Source of the DNA: Limnochordaceae bacterium
Lineage (GTDB): Bacteria > Bacillota > Limnochordia > Limnochordales > DUMU01
Length of the DNA: 64,000 nt
Direction: 5' to 3'
NCBI GenBank assembly: GCA_014896305.1
Contig: JADBKQ010000006.1
Span: 1-64,000, forward strand
Shown here: positions 27,863-35,962 of the stretch, one piece after another
Layout of the letters: each line of letters starts with the position of its first letter
Position numbering within the stretch: the stretch's first letter is position 1
Made by a program: the position numbers and the translations under genes
Notes under the pieces: model-generated
The model's input: only the letters and a program-made list of their open reading frames with translations
Databases searched by the model: none
Told to the model about the DNA's origin: nothing

Positions 27863-28169
27863 TTCTTTTTTCTTTTTGTTGTCTTGTCGTCTGCCGGGCC
27901 TCTGCCGGGCCAGCGCTCCTCAGGCGTCCCATATGGGCGAGGCGGGCCCATGGTCTTCAGTAATGTCACGGCCTCAGAGTCCCGAGTACTGCAGACTTCC
28001 CGTATGGGCGAGGTGGGCCCATGGAGGTATTGAATCCCGAGCTGCACCACAGCCGTTCCCCGGGCTTAGGGCAAGGTTCCACGAGCCCAAGGAATGGGCT
28101 GCCTCTGCACCGCCTGGCGAGCATGCGCTGACCAAGGTTCGACAAGCCCAAGGAATGGGCGTCCATCTC
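27863..28169. repeat. Two pairs of direct repeats downstream of aspS
   Basis: A 27-bp element (TCCCATATGGGCGAGGCGGG start, 27927-27953) recurs at 27998-28024 with two mismatches (71-bp period) and contains small palindromes. A different 28-bp element (CAAGGTTC start, AGGAATGGGC end) occurs at 28072-28099 and 28133-28160 with two mismatches (61-bp period). A T-rich run directly after the aspS stop (27865-27880) may aid termination. No coding frame is credible. Confidence 0.85.
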
Positions 28170-28198
28170 TTGTCGCCTGCGGGGGGGTGTGCTATAGT
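28170..28198 (+). promoter_or_regulatory. Promoter of the 6S-like RNA
   Basis: TTGTCG at 28170-28175 and TATAGT at 28193-28198, with a 17-bp spacer, predict a start near 28205. That is the exact base of the closing stem of the RNA described next. Confidence 0.75.
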
Positions 28199-28204
28199 GG
28201 GTTG

Positions 28205-28403
28205 CGGGCAGAGTTCCTGCTGTGTTCGTGATCAAGCCGGCAAATGGTATGAGCCAACACCATTTGCATTGGAATTCGGTCTCTGGGTACCGAGGGCAGG
28301 CCCCCCCTGCTTGGGGAAGCTCGCATGGCATCCAGGAGAGTTCCTACCTGCGAGAGCAGGTTCACAACCGGTCGGCACCTAGCGGCATGGCGGGACTGCC
28401 CTT
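28205..28403 (+). ncRNA. ssrS: 6S RNA candidate (RNA polymerase regulator)
   Basis: About 199 nt, the usual 6S length. The 5' end AGTTCCTGCTGTGTTCGTGA closely resembles the start of Bacillus 6S-1 RNA as I recall it. The ends pair: GGGCAG (28206-28211) with CTGCCC (28396-28401), continued after a 2-nt bulge by TTCC with GGGA, forming the closing stem. Internal hairpins include a perfect 9-bp stem at 28240-28248/28259-28267 and a 6-bp stem capped by GAGA at 28346-28361. It has its own promoter and terminator and no ORF. The position right after aspS is a known location for 6S RNA genes in Firmicutes. 6S RNA mimics an open promoter and binds housekeeping RNA polymerase. Another structured RNA cannot be excluded without covariance search. 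Confidence 0.75.
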
Positions 28404-28405
28404 TG

Positions 28406-28434
28406 ACCGAGGAGAGTTTCTCCTCGGTTTTTGT
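28406..28434 (+). terminator. Intrinsic terminator of the 6S-like RNA
   Basis: A 10-bp stem (ACCGAGGAGA 28406-28415 with TCTCCTCGGT 28419-28428) with a 3-nt loop is followed by TTTTGTT. It begins three bases after the closing stem of the RNA. Confidence 0.93.
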
Positions 28435-28469
28435 TATGAGAGCGCTGAATTACCCGACATTCAGCGCTG

Positions 28470-28625
28470 CCCAGGGGGCGTGGCTGGGCCAACGTGGGCA
28501 ACGTGGGGCGCTGGTGGGCCGGGAGGGCATGGCGGGGCCGACGTGGACCGAGGGGGGCGTCGGTGGGCTGCCGGCAGGGGGCATGACTGGGCCGACGAGG
28601 GGCGTTGATGGGCCGACGTGGAGCT
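28470..28625. repeat. Degenerate GGGCCGACG-type repeat
   Basis: Variants of TGGGCCGACGTGG recur irregularly, with the last two copies 21 bp apart. The remaining spacer to 28840 shows no gene. Confidence 0.55.
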
Positions 28626-28840
28626 GCTGATCCTCCCCTGGGTCAATAGCCCTTGTGCTGTCGAGTGAGGTGGACCCCTTCGTTTGGACACCGCAGGCGG
28701 CAGGAGTACGGGGAATTGCGCCGAAGATTGTTCTTGTACTAACACCCAAAGGCTGTACGGACGCCACAGGGACGGGCTGTACGGTTCCCTTTATCCCTGC
28801 GGCTGGTGGCAGCTGAGGGGAAGAAAGGGGTCGGTGAGGC

Positions 28841-30163
28841 ATGGTACACGCTCAGCGTGAAGGGTTTTGGCCATGGGGGTGGAGCAGGCGGGCAGTCGCG
28901 GCGGCAATCGGCATCGCGGCTGCCACGGTGGTTGCAACGGGCCCTGCCCAGGCAGCCAGCAAAGTAACGATTCGCTACCAATACTGGGGTGGGGCGCCGG
29001 AAATCGCTATTGTGGAGCAGGTCGTCAACCAGTTCATGAAGGAACACCCCAACATTGAGGTGAAAGCGGAGAATGTCCCCTATCCTGGGTACAGTGAGCG
29101 AACGACGGCTCTGATTGCTGCGGGTACGGCACCGGACGTTCTCAACGTACCCGTTCAGATGTTTGCCCAGTTGGCGGCCCAGGGCGCCTTCCATGACCTG
29201 GGTCAGCTGGCCAAGCAGGACAAGTCCTTTGATCTGGAAGAGTACATCTTGCCGGCTCGCATGGTCTTCACCTACAACGGCAAGCTAGAAGCGCTGCCGC
29301 GAGAGTTTGGTCCGATGATGATGTTTTACGGCAAGCAAATGTTCGATGAGAAGGGTCTACCATATCCGGACGCTGACTGGACGTGGGACACTTTCCTCAG
29401 TGACGCGCAAAAGCTCACCCGTGATCTCGACGGGGATGGCAAGATCGACCGGTTCTTCTTTGCCGGAAGTTCATGGATCGATGTCTACCTGCCTTTCCTG
29501 TGGGGAGCCGGTGGCGACATTCTCGACAAGAGCGGCAAGTATGCGGTGGTAGACCAGCCCGCGGCCGTCAAGGGCCTGCAGTTTTACGCCGATCTCTTTC
29601 TGAAGTATCACGTCAGCCCGACGTTGGCCGAGAGCTCAAGCCGGGTCAATGTTACTGACTGGTTTACCCGGAACCAAATCGCTGTGTACCCGACCTTCCG
29701 GGCGGGCACAACGGTCTTTTTGAAGCAAAAAGGGTTTGACTTTGACGTTGCTCCGTTCCCGAAGGGGCCGGGTGGATACGCGACGATCGTTGAACCGGTG
29801 GGCGTAGCCATCACCACTCAGACTACTGGTGACAAACTGGAGGCAGCCTGGGAGTTCGCCAAGTACATGACGGGGCCGGTCGGCGTGACGATCATGACCG
29901 AACAGAACCTAATCGTACCGGCCATCGTCTCCGTGGCCAAGAGCAACGCGTTTATTACCCCCAATGTGCCGCCCGCCCACGACCTGGCGTTTATCCAAAT
30001 GCAGCCATACGCGCGCGTCGTGCCCATGGTGCCGCAATGGCCAACCCTGTCGCAGCTTCTTGGCGCTCAGATGAACGCGGTGCTGCAAGGGCAGGAGACC
30101 GTGAGCAACGCCATGAAGAAGGCGGCGGAGCAGATGAACCAGGCGCTGGTGAAGCAGCGGTAG
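28841..30163 (+). CDS. Extracellular sugar-type solute-binding protein (family 1), orphan
   Basis: 440 residues. A signal peptide with basic start (about 12-38, AVAAAIGIAAATVVATGPAQAA) precedes a classic two-lobed binding protein: VTIRYQYWGGAPEIAIVEQVVNQFMKEHPNIEVK, TALIAAGTAPDVLNVP, and WDTFLSDAQKLTRDLDGDGKIDRF, an EF-hand-like calcium loop common in this family, then AAWEFAKYMTGPVGV near the C-terminus. It should capture a sugar or glycerol-phosphate-type ligand for an ABC importer. No permease or ATPase gene is within the window, so its transporter is encoded elsewhere or it has another role. I see no lipobox Cys. Confidence 0.9.
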   Translation: MVHAQREGFWPWGWSRRAVAAAIGIAAATVVATGPAQAASKVTIRYQYWGGAPEIAIVEQVVNQFMKEHPNIEVKAENVPYPGYSERTTALIAAGTAPDVLNVPVQMFAQLAAQGAFHDLGQLAKQDKSFDLEEYILPARMVFTYNGKLEALPREFGPMMMFYGKQMFDEKGLPYPDADWTWDTFLSDAQKLTRDLDGDGKIDRFFFAGSSWIDVYLPFLWGAGGDILDKSGKYAVVDQPAAVKGLQFYADLFLKYHVSPTLAESSSRVNVTDWFTRNQIAVYPTFRAGTTVFLKQKGFDFDVAPFPKGPGGYATIVEPVGVAITTQTTGDKLEAAWEFAKYMTGPVGVTIMTEQNLIVPAIVSVAKSNAFITPNVPPAHDLAFIQMQPYARVVPMVPQWPTLSQLLGAQMNAVLQGQETVSNAMKKAAEQMNQALVKQR

Positions 30164-30289
30164 CGTTGTCGCAGCACGCAGCCGAGCGACGCTAGGGAAG
30201 ACCCGCTCCAGGAGCGGTGAGAAGCCCCGCCCCTAGCTTCGGCGGCGATCGAGCGGACCTAACCCGCCGGCGGCGACGATGACAATCAG

Positions 30290-30324
30290 GGACTGCCGCT
30301 TCCCCTCAGGGGGGACGGCAGTCC
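30290..30324 (+). terminator. Hairpin downstream of the solute-binding protein gene
   Basis: GGACTGCCG (30290-30298) pairs with CGGCAGTCC (30316-30324), with an inner TTCCCC/GGGGGG stem. No T-run follows. It is a plausible 3' end for the binding-protein transcript, 127 bp after the stop. Confidence 0.6.
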
Positions 30325-30327
30325 TCG

Positions 30328-30479
30328 TGCTAGTCATAATGAACGAGACCGGCTCCCTTCATTGACTATCTATCTATGGCTTAATGGCTTAAGGCTCTGT
30401 CCTGGTGTGCGCTATCGCACGCATCCAGGATAACCCACGTAGCGTGAAGCCGAGCCGGCCTCGTTCATTATAACTAGCA
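30328..30479. repeat. 152-bp inverted-repeat element, possible MITE or large RNA hairpin
   Basis: 28-bp arms at 30328-30355 (TGCTAGTCATAATGAACGAG start) and 30452-30479 are inverted copies with two mismatches. Pairing continues inward with TTCA/TGAA. The centre holds another hairpin around GTGTGCGCTATCGCACGCAT. The element is more AT-rich than its surroundings and contains no ORF. Target-site duplications are not obvious. It may be a miniature inverted-repeat transposon, a structured RNA or a large regulatory palindrome. Confidence 0.7.
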
Positions 30480-31130
30480 TGGATGGGTTCATCCTGCGGC
30501 ATCGCCTAGAAGCCGTGACCCCCTCGACAGTGAAAGGTCCCCGCCGTCAGGGCGAGGGCTGCAGCACGTGTGCGTGTTGAGGGATTGAGGGGGCGGGCCG
30601 ACGACGAGGTGGGTGGCAAAAAAATTGCCGATTCGGAGGGGTCGGAGATGGCAATTGAATTGCCATCTCTGCAATGGAAACGTTTGTGGGCAAGGATTCG
30701 ATAGGCTCCGACTCCGAGACCCGGCTTGAGAGGGACAAAGCGCCGGGGTCAAGCTGGGCTGATATCTGTGCAGCTACGGATAGAGTTGGGCGTAGCAGCG
30801 GCTGAGGTCTCCGCAGCTACGCTGCGAGCAGGGCTTACCAGGGGCTAAGATTTGCCCAGCTAGGCATCGAGCGACCTCTAGCTGCGCTTTTCGCTCTCCA
30901 GGAATGCTCGCCTGCCGGAGATGGCAATTTTGTTTCCCACCTGAAAGCAAAAAGGGTGGAAAGATTTTTGCCACCACGGATCGCGTGTTGTTTGGCGGTC
31001 TTAAGCGAGAGGGCGCCGTGCCGTGGATTCCGCGACCATGGGCGATTCATCCCGTCGTCTGTTCCCGATGCGCACCCAGCCATCGGCTTCAGCGCCGGGT
31101 GGACCTTCCAGCAGGCAGCGCGGGCCGACG
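30480..31130. other. Spacer with palindromes, no gene seen
   Basis: No frame here resembles a protein. A near-perfect palindrome lies at 30645-30669 (GAGATGGCAATT, one central base, AATTGCCATCTC). GGCAAAAAAATTGCC at 30615-30629 is a second palindrome. The 12-bp arm GAGATGGCAATT recurs at 30918-30929. These could be operator sites or remnants of a small repeat family. Confidence 0.6.
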
Positions 31131-31137
31131 AGATGTC

Positions 31138-31290
31138 GGGAGCCGGGAGCTTGTGCTCGGCTTGTCCTGGGTCTGTCGGGAGCTTGTGCTGGGCTTGTCC
31201 TGGGCTTGTTGCGGGCTTGTGCTGGGCTAGGGCTCGGCTTGGGCTGGGCTCGTCCTAGGTCTGTCGTGGGCTAGGGCTCGGCTTGTTGTG
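31138..31290. repeat. 11-bp tandem repeat (GGGCTTGTCCT type)
   Basis: Roughly a dozen units based on GGGCTTGTGCT / GGGCTTGTCCT follow in 11-bp register, with a 33-bp higher-order match at the left end (GGGAGCTTGTGCT... occurs at 33-bp spacing). The tract ends at a 30-bp direct repeat containing a promoter. Confidence 0.85.
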
Positions 31291-31393
31291 GGCACGCCTG
31301 CGCCAGGCTATACTGTTGCCGGGTTACGTTCCAGACCGGCGAGGGCGGGCGCTTGATCGGCCGCTGCGCCAGGCTATACTGTTGCCGGGTTAC
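31284..31393 (+). promoter_or_regulatory. Duplicated promoter within 30-bp direct repeats, upstream of the nitroreductase gene
   Basis: The 30-bp sequence beginning CTGCGCCAGGCTATACTG is repeated perfectly at 31298-31327 and 31364-31393 (66-bp period, 36-bp gap). Each copy has a TATACT -10. The downstream one (31375-31380) has TTGATC 16 bp upstream (31353-31358); the upstream one (31309-31314) has TTGTTG with 19-bp spacing. The second promoter would start transcription about 50 bp before the ATG at 31435. Confidence 0.6.
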
Positions 31394-31434
31394 CCAACCG
31401 CAGAAGGGTTCTGGGAGAAAGGACGGCGGCACGA

Positions 31435-31926
31435 ATGGATGCGTTGGAATGCTTGCGGACGCGGAGGTCCATCCGTCAGTTCACGCAACAGCCGGTGGAC
31501 CGTCAGACGTTGGAGCAATTGGTGGACGTGGCTCGGTTTGCGCCCACGGCCAACAACCGGCAGCCCTGGGACTTTGTCGTGGTCACCGATCGGAACAAGC
31601 TGCAGCAGCTAGCACAGGCGGTGGAGTGGGGCAAACACATCGGCCAGGCGGCAGCCTGTATCGCGGTGACGGTTCAGCCAGGCACGTACGCTCGCGAAGA
31701 TGGAGCAAATGCCGCCACCTATCTGGCTTTGGCCGCCCGGGCGATGGGATTGGGAAGTTGCTGGGTGGCTGGAGAACCCAGCCCATCGTCGGCCAAGGTG
31801 AAAGAGCTGCTAGAGATCCCGATGGGGGTACACCTGACGTGCCTCTTGCCGATCGGGTACCCGGCGGAGGACCCCACGCCTGACAAGCGCCCGCTCGAGT
31901 CCGTGATTCACTGGGACAAGTACTAG
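31435..31926 (+). CDS. Nitroreductase-family flavoprotein
   Basis: 163 residues. The FMN-binding nitroreductase fold is clear: LRTRRSIRQFTQQPVDRQTLEQLVDVARFAPTANNRQPWDFVVV with the RRSIR phosphate-binding and PTANNRQPW motifs, then AATYLALAARAMGLGSCWVAG and a C-terminal LPIGYPAEDP. Such enzymes are homodimeric NAD(P)H-dependent oxidoreductases with broad substrates; the natural one is unknown here. The length is at the short end. The last four bases overlap the convergent oxidoreductase gene. Confidence 0.94.
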   Translation: MDALECLRTRRSIRQFTQQPVDRQTLEQLVDVARFAPTANNRQPWDFVVVTDRNKLQQLAQAVEWGKHIGQAAACIAVTVQPGTYAREDGANAATYLALAARAMGLGSCWVAGEPSPSSAKVKELLEIPMGVHLTCLLPIGYPAEDPTPDKRPLESVIHWDKY

Positions 31927-33143
31927 CGACCTCTAGCTGTGCCGTCCCCGTGGTCAGCAGGTATGGTGTAGGAGGGAACGGCGCGGGCCAGCGCAAGGAT
32001 GGCGTCGAGTATCCGCATGTTGGACCAGGCATCCTCGGGCGGCAACGGCGGGGGTAGCCAGCGGGTGAAATTGGCGCGGGTACCGGTTCCACTGCCGTCG
32101 CTTTTGGCGTAGTCCCAATCTTGCCGTACCGCCACGGCGAACGAGGCAGCTTCCCGGGCAAACGGATCCGCTGGATCGAAGCGAACCTCCAGCGTTCCAT
32201 CTTCCGCCTGGTGAACGGCAGGGCCATCCGCCTGCCGCTGCTGCCCGTGCTGCCGCCATTCCTCAAACAGCTCGAGGGTGGCCTTTGTCAGCGTTTGGCC
32301 ACGTACACGGATCGAGGTTGGCGCTCCGTGAGGGTTGTAGGCGACCGGGACCTCCAGCAGGCCGTTCTCTCCCACCACTTGGTAGCGCTGCTCGCTGCCG
32401 CTGGTCTCGAAACTGCAGTCGACCAGCGCCGAGCCACTGTTGCCTGCGAGCAACGCACTCACCGTGAGGTCGATCCCATCGTCCTGGTCGGCGAACCGAC
32501 CGTGGGCGGCCAGCACGCGCAATTCCCCCAAAAAGAGCCGCGCCGTGTGAACAGTGTAGCAGCCGATGTCAAGCAGCGCCCCGCCGCCCAGCGACGCCTG
32601 GGAGCGGTAATTGGGGCGTCCAGGGTCGTAGCGCCCTGTAAAACTGGCTCGCACCAGGAGCACTTGCCCCAGGAACGGGCGAAGGGCCAGAGCAAAGAGG
32701 TTCACCGGCAGATAGCGATACATGAAGGCTTCCGCCAGGCGGACGCCCGCCTGCCGGCTGGCAGCCACCATTTGCTCGGCTTCGTCGCCGTTGAGCCCCA
32801 GTGGTTTTTCGCATAGCACCGGCTTACCCGCTTCGATAGCGGCCAGGACCGCCTCCTTGTGGAGGTGATTGGCCAGCGCGACATAGACGACATCTACCGT
32901 GGGATCGGCCAGCAAGCGGGAATAGGCATCGGGTCCTTCGTAGCAGCGGGGGCAGCGCTCACCGGCCAGGCCCAGCTCATTGGCAAGCTTTTGAGCAGCG
33001 CCTTCCCGGTGGCTGGCGATGGTCTGCACGCTCTGTCCGGCTCGCAGCAGTCCCGGGATGAACTGCCGGTTGATCCCTGCCGCCCCCAGGATCCCCCAGC
33101 GCAAGCTGGGGACTCCTTCGACTTTCCCCCCATCGAGTTTCAT
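31923..33143 (-). CDS. Gfo/Idh/MocA-family NAD(P)-dependent oxidoreductase
   Basis: 406 residues. N-terminal Rossmann fold: LRWGILGAAGINRQFIPGLL, then DVVYVALANHLHKEAVLAAIEAGKPVLCEKPLGLN with the catalytic-lysine EKP motif. The C-terminal beta-sheet domain begins around residue 145 (RLAEAFMYRY) and includes GGGALLDIGCYTVH. These enzymes oxidise or reduce sugars, inositols and similar alcohols; the substrate is not readable. AAAGGCGGGA precedes the ATG at 33143. It is convergent with the nitroreductase gene and probably monocistronic. Confidence 0.94.
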   Translation of the reverse strand: MKLDGGKVEGVPSLRWGILGAAGINRQFIPGLLRAGQSVQTIASHREGAAQKLANELGLAGERCPRCYEGPDAYSRLLADPTVDVVYVALANHLHKEAVLAAIEAGKPVLCEKPLGLNGDEAEQMVAASRQAGVRLAEAFMYRYLPVNLFALALRPFLGQVLLVRASFTGRYDPGRPNYRSQASLGGGALLDIGCYTVHTARLFLGELRVLAAHGRFADQDDGIDLTVSALLAGNSGSALVDCSFETSGSEQRYQVVGENGLLEVPVAYNPHGAPTSIRVRGQTLTKATLELFEEWRQHGQQRQADGPAVHQAEDGTLEVRFDPADPFAREAASFAVAVRQDWDYAKSDGSGTGTRANFTRWLPPPLPPEDAWSNMRILDAILALARAVPSYTIPADHGDGTARGR

Positions 33144-33300
33144 TGGCGTCCCGCCTTTCTTGCCTGCATTCTACCACCAGGCTCCACTGAAACGCTGCAT
33201 CCTGGCCAATGCCATTACCTTAACCTTACGGTGCAAGCCCAGCCTGGGCCAGGGAGATGCCTCTTCAGTCCTGCGACCGGGCGAGGCAGCAGAGGCTCTT

Positions 33301-34635
33301 CTAGTCCCGGCTCTGGGCTTTGGCGACAACCGCCAACGCCTCGCCAGCCGCAGCCAACGTCTGGTCGATATCGGTTTGCGTGTGTGCCGCGCTGACGAAC
33401 CAGGCCTCGAACTTGGAGGGCGGCAGCAGCACGCCGCGCTGAAGCAGTTCATTAAAGAACGAGCCGTACCATTTCGAACTCGATGCTTCCGTATCCTTGA
33501 AGTTGCGAATGGGCCGATCGTGAAAGAAGAGTGTGAACGCCCCCCCTACCCGGTTGATCTGTACGGGCACACCGTGTTGGCGGGCGGTGGCCAGCAGGCC
33601 TTCCTCGAGCTGCCGGCCGTACCGGTCCAGCTGGTCGTACAGCCCTGGTGTGCGCAGAACTTCAAGACAGGCCAGCCCGGCTGCCATGGCCAGCGGATTG
33701 CCGGCCCAGGTGCCGTTCTGGTAGACCGGCCCCAGGGGAGTGACCTCCGACATCACTTCTCGCCGCCCGCCATACGCCCCAATGGCCAGCCCCCCACCCA
33801 GGATCTTGCCGATGGTGACCAGGTCAGGCTCGATGTCATACAGCGGATACACGGCGCCGTAGCGGAAGCGAAAACCAGTGATCACCTCGTCGTCGATCAA
33901 CAGCGCACCGATTTTGCGGGCGGCCCTTTCCACTTCCTTCAGGAAACCGGGCTGCGGCGGGACAATGCCAAAGTTACCGACGATGGGTTCGAACAGGATA
34001 GCGGCGATCTCCTGCCCATGCTCGTCCACCGCTGCGGCCAGCGCCTGTGGATCGTTGTAGGGAATGGAGATCACCTCTTGCTTGACGGAGGGCGGCAGCC
34101 CGGCGCTGTCTTCCAGCCCGAACGTGGACGAACCAGACCCAGCCGCCACCAGCACCAGATCCGAGTGCCCGTGGTAGCTGCCGGTAAACTTCAGGATCTT
34201 GCTGCGCCCGGTGAACCCCCGGGCGACCCGGATAGCACTCATCACCGCCTCGGTGCCCGAAGCGGTGAACCGAAGCAGCTCCATCCTGGGGATGGCCTCC
34301 CGGATCCTTTCCGCCAGCTCCACCTCCAGGGGCTGGCAGGTGCCGTATACCGCACCCTGCGCGATCTGGCGGGTAACCGCCTCGACCACCCGTGGGTGCC
34401 CATGGCCCAGGATCAGAGCGCCAAAGGCCGCCAGGTAGTCGATGTAGCGGTTGCCATCGACGTCGTAAAAGTACGCCCCTTCGCCCCGCTGCATGAAAAC
34501 GGGCACCCCGCCGCCTACGGCTGCGTAGGAGCGGCTGGGGCTGTTGACGCCACCTGCCAGTACCCTCTCTGCTCTGGCAAACCATTGCTGAGACCTGGTC
34601 AACACCAACGATCGTTGCATCCTTGCATGCTCCAT
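33301..34635 (-). CDS. hemL: Glutamate-1-semialdehyde 2,1-aminomutase
   Basis: The PLP enzyme that makes 5-aminolevulinate in the C5 tetrapyrrole pathway. 444 residues. Diagnostic stretches: LAGGVNSPSRSYAAVGG, VDGNRYIDYLAAFGALILGHGHP, FTASGTEAVMSAIRVARG, GSYHGHSD, DEVITGFRFRYGA and the PLP-lysine segment TIGKILGGGLAIGAYGG. ATG 34635 is preferred because AAAAGG lies 8 bases upstream; a longer frame reaches 34680. No other heme genes are nearby, so it may be the second, stand-alone copy some Firmicutes carry. It follows the two-P-loop ATPase gene by 58 bp on the same strand. Confidence 0.95.
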   Translation of the reverse strand: MEHARMQRSLVLTRSQQWFARAERVLAGGVNSPSRSYAAVGGGVPVFMQRGEGAYFYDVDGNRYIDYLAAFGALILGHGHPRVVEAVTRQIAQGAVYGTCQPLEVELAERIREAIPRMELLRFTASGTEAVMSAIRVARGFTGRSKILKFTGSYHGHSDLVLVAAGSGSSTFGLEDSAGLPPSVKQEVISIPYNDPQALAAAVDEHGQEIAAILFEPIVGNFGIVPPQPGFLKEVERAARKIGALLIDDEVITGFRFRYGAVYPLYDIEPDLVTIGKILGGGLAIGAYGGRREVMSEVTPLGPVYQNGTWAGNPLAMAAGLACLEVLRTPGLYDQLDRYGRQLEEGLLATARQHGVPVQINRVGGAFTLFFHDRPIRNFKDTEASSSKWYGSFFNELLQRGVLLPPSKFEAWFVSAAHTQTDIDQTLAAAGEALAVVAKAQSRD

Positions 34636-34693
34636 TCTGTTTTTCCTTTTCCTGGATCGTCTTCCGCCGCTTGACGCCACAATTCTGCCAGGG

Positions 34694-35962
34694 CTAGATG
34701 TTTGCAGGACAACGTAACTCTTTCCTGGCGGCTTCGGCCCAGTGGTGGATGCGAGTCACGGTCTTGTCCAGCAGCTCTTCCACAGCGGAGAAGCGCATGT
34801 TCGGCACGTAGTACGCCTCGAGATCATCGTGAACATGCTTGGCGCGCGCCAGCGACTGTAGGCCGCGCTGCAGCAGTTCCTGGAAGCGAACCCGGTCATA
34901 CTCCAGCTCTTCGGCGCAGCTGGCCAGCGACGTATAATCGAGACCCTGGTTGAAGTCTAGCACCACATCATTCGCTTTGGCAGAGAACGGGTGATATTCG
35001 TTGGAAGTGACCAGGCCCACGTTCAAGCGAGGCACCCACAGATGCTCGGGGTGGGTGGGTTCGAGCGCATCATAAAAGAGCTCGACGTCGAATCCCGCCC
35101 AGGTGCACGCCTGCGCGACCGCTGCCACCAGGGTGCTCTTGCCGGTGCCCGGTTCACCCTGAAGAATCACCCGCTGCCGCGCGTCGCCAAACAACTCGGG
35201 CAGGAAGCTCTTGAGCCCCTCGGGGGTGATGGCGGTGGCGAACAACTTGCGCACGCGGCTTTGAGGAGTCCCACCACCGCTCAACGGGACGTGATGGTCG
35301 AAGCCAGCCTGGACGGACTGGCTGGGGCTGGCGTGGGTGCTTGAGTCGGCGGATTGGTTCGCCGTCAGAGGTGGGGTGGCATCCTTCGACTCCAGCTGCC
35401 ACAGGTGGATGATCTGCTGACGCCAGCGGTTGACGAGGGCAAAGTCCATGGCGGCGCTGGCGAGTGTCTCGCGGTCGGCCAACACCAGGCGGGCAGCCCC
35501 CAGGTAGCGATAGGCTTGAGCAAAGAGCCGACTCGCCTGGCGGGTGAGGGAGACGATCTCCTTTTTTGCGCGCATCAAAGCGGCCTCGTCCCAGAAGTCC
35601 CCTAGGTGGATGATCTCGTCCACCGCTCCGGGAAAGCGGGGATCTTGCATATGGGGGGCAGTGCCGTCGATCAAAGCAATGCCTGCGTGTGGAAAGATCA
35701 CCCCGTCCAAGGAACGCGGATCTGACGAGCAGTGGCAATACTCCACAGGCCAGCCCTGGGCAGCGAAGTGTTCACCGATCTGACGCATGAAGGTCGACTT
35801 GCCGACCCCGGGCCCCCCCTTCACGAATAGGATGCGGGTGGCGTCCGGCGCGATGAGGAAGTCGTAGTACGAATAGAAGCCAACAGAACTGTTGGAACCA
35901 GCGAACAGGTGGCGAACGGTGGCACGGGTACGATGGGTCTGCGAAGACATTTCCGAGGACAT
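34694..35962 (-). CDS. Two-P-loop ATPase of unknown function (PRK06851-like)
   Basis: 422 residues with two tandem nucleotide-binding halves. The first Walker A is GGPGVGKST (about residue 50) and the second GEPGTGKST (about 270). Each half begins with a similar strand (TRILFVKGGPGVGKST; QRVILQGEPGTGKST) and is followed by a VEYCHCSSDPRSLDG- or VELFYDALEPTHPEH-type segment, so the protein is an internal duplication. A Ser/Thr-rich linker (about 200-230) separates them. It resembles a conserved but uncharacterised Firmicutes ATPase family. ATG 35962 with AGGAGGG seven bases upstream sets the start. hemL follows 58 bp downstream and may be co-transcribed. Confidence 0.75.
   Translation of the reverse strand: MSSEMSSQTHRTRATVRHLFAGSNSSVGFYSYYDFLIAPDATRILFVKGGPGVGKSTFMRQIGEHFAAQGWPVEYCHCSSDPRSLDGVIFPHAGIALIDGTAPHMQDPRFPGAVDEIIHLGDFWDEAALMRAKKEIVSLTRQASRLFAQAYRYLGAARLVLADRETLASAAMDFALVNRWRQQIIHLWQLESKDATPPLTANQSADSSTHASPSQSVQAGFDHHVPLSGGGTPQSRVRKLFATAITPEGLKSFLPELFGDARQRVILQGEPGTGKSTLVAAVAQACTWAGFDVELFYDALEPTHPEHLWVPRLNVGLVTSNEYHPFSAKANDVVLDFNQGLDYTSLASCAEELEYDRVRFQELLQRGLQSLARAKHVHDDLEAYYVPNMRFSAVEELLDKTVTRIHHWAEAARKELRCPANI

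Noticed and set aside
30328-30479. Insertion sequence
   Set aside because: Inverted repeats are present but there is no transposase frame, so only a MITE or RNA structure can be considered.
31298-31393. Possible CRISPR array (30-bp repeats, 36-bp spacer)
   Set aside because: Only two copies, different repeat sequence from the similar pair at 43613, promoter elements inside the repeat, and no cas genes in the window.
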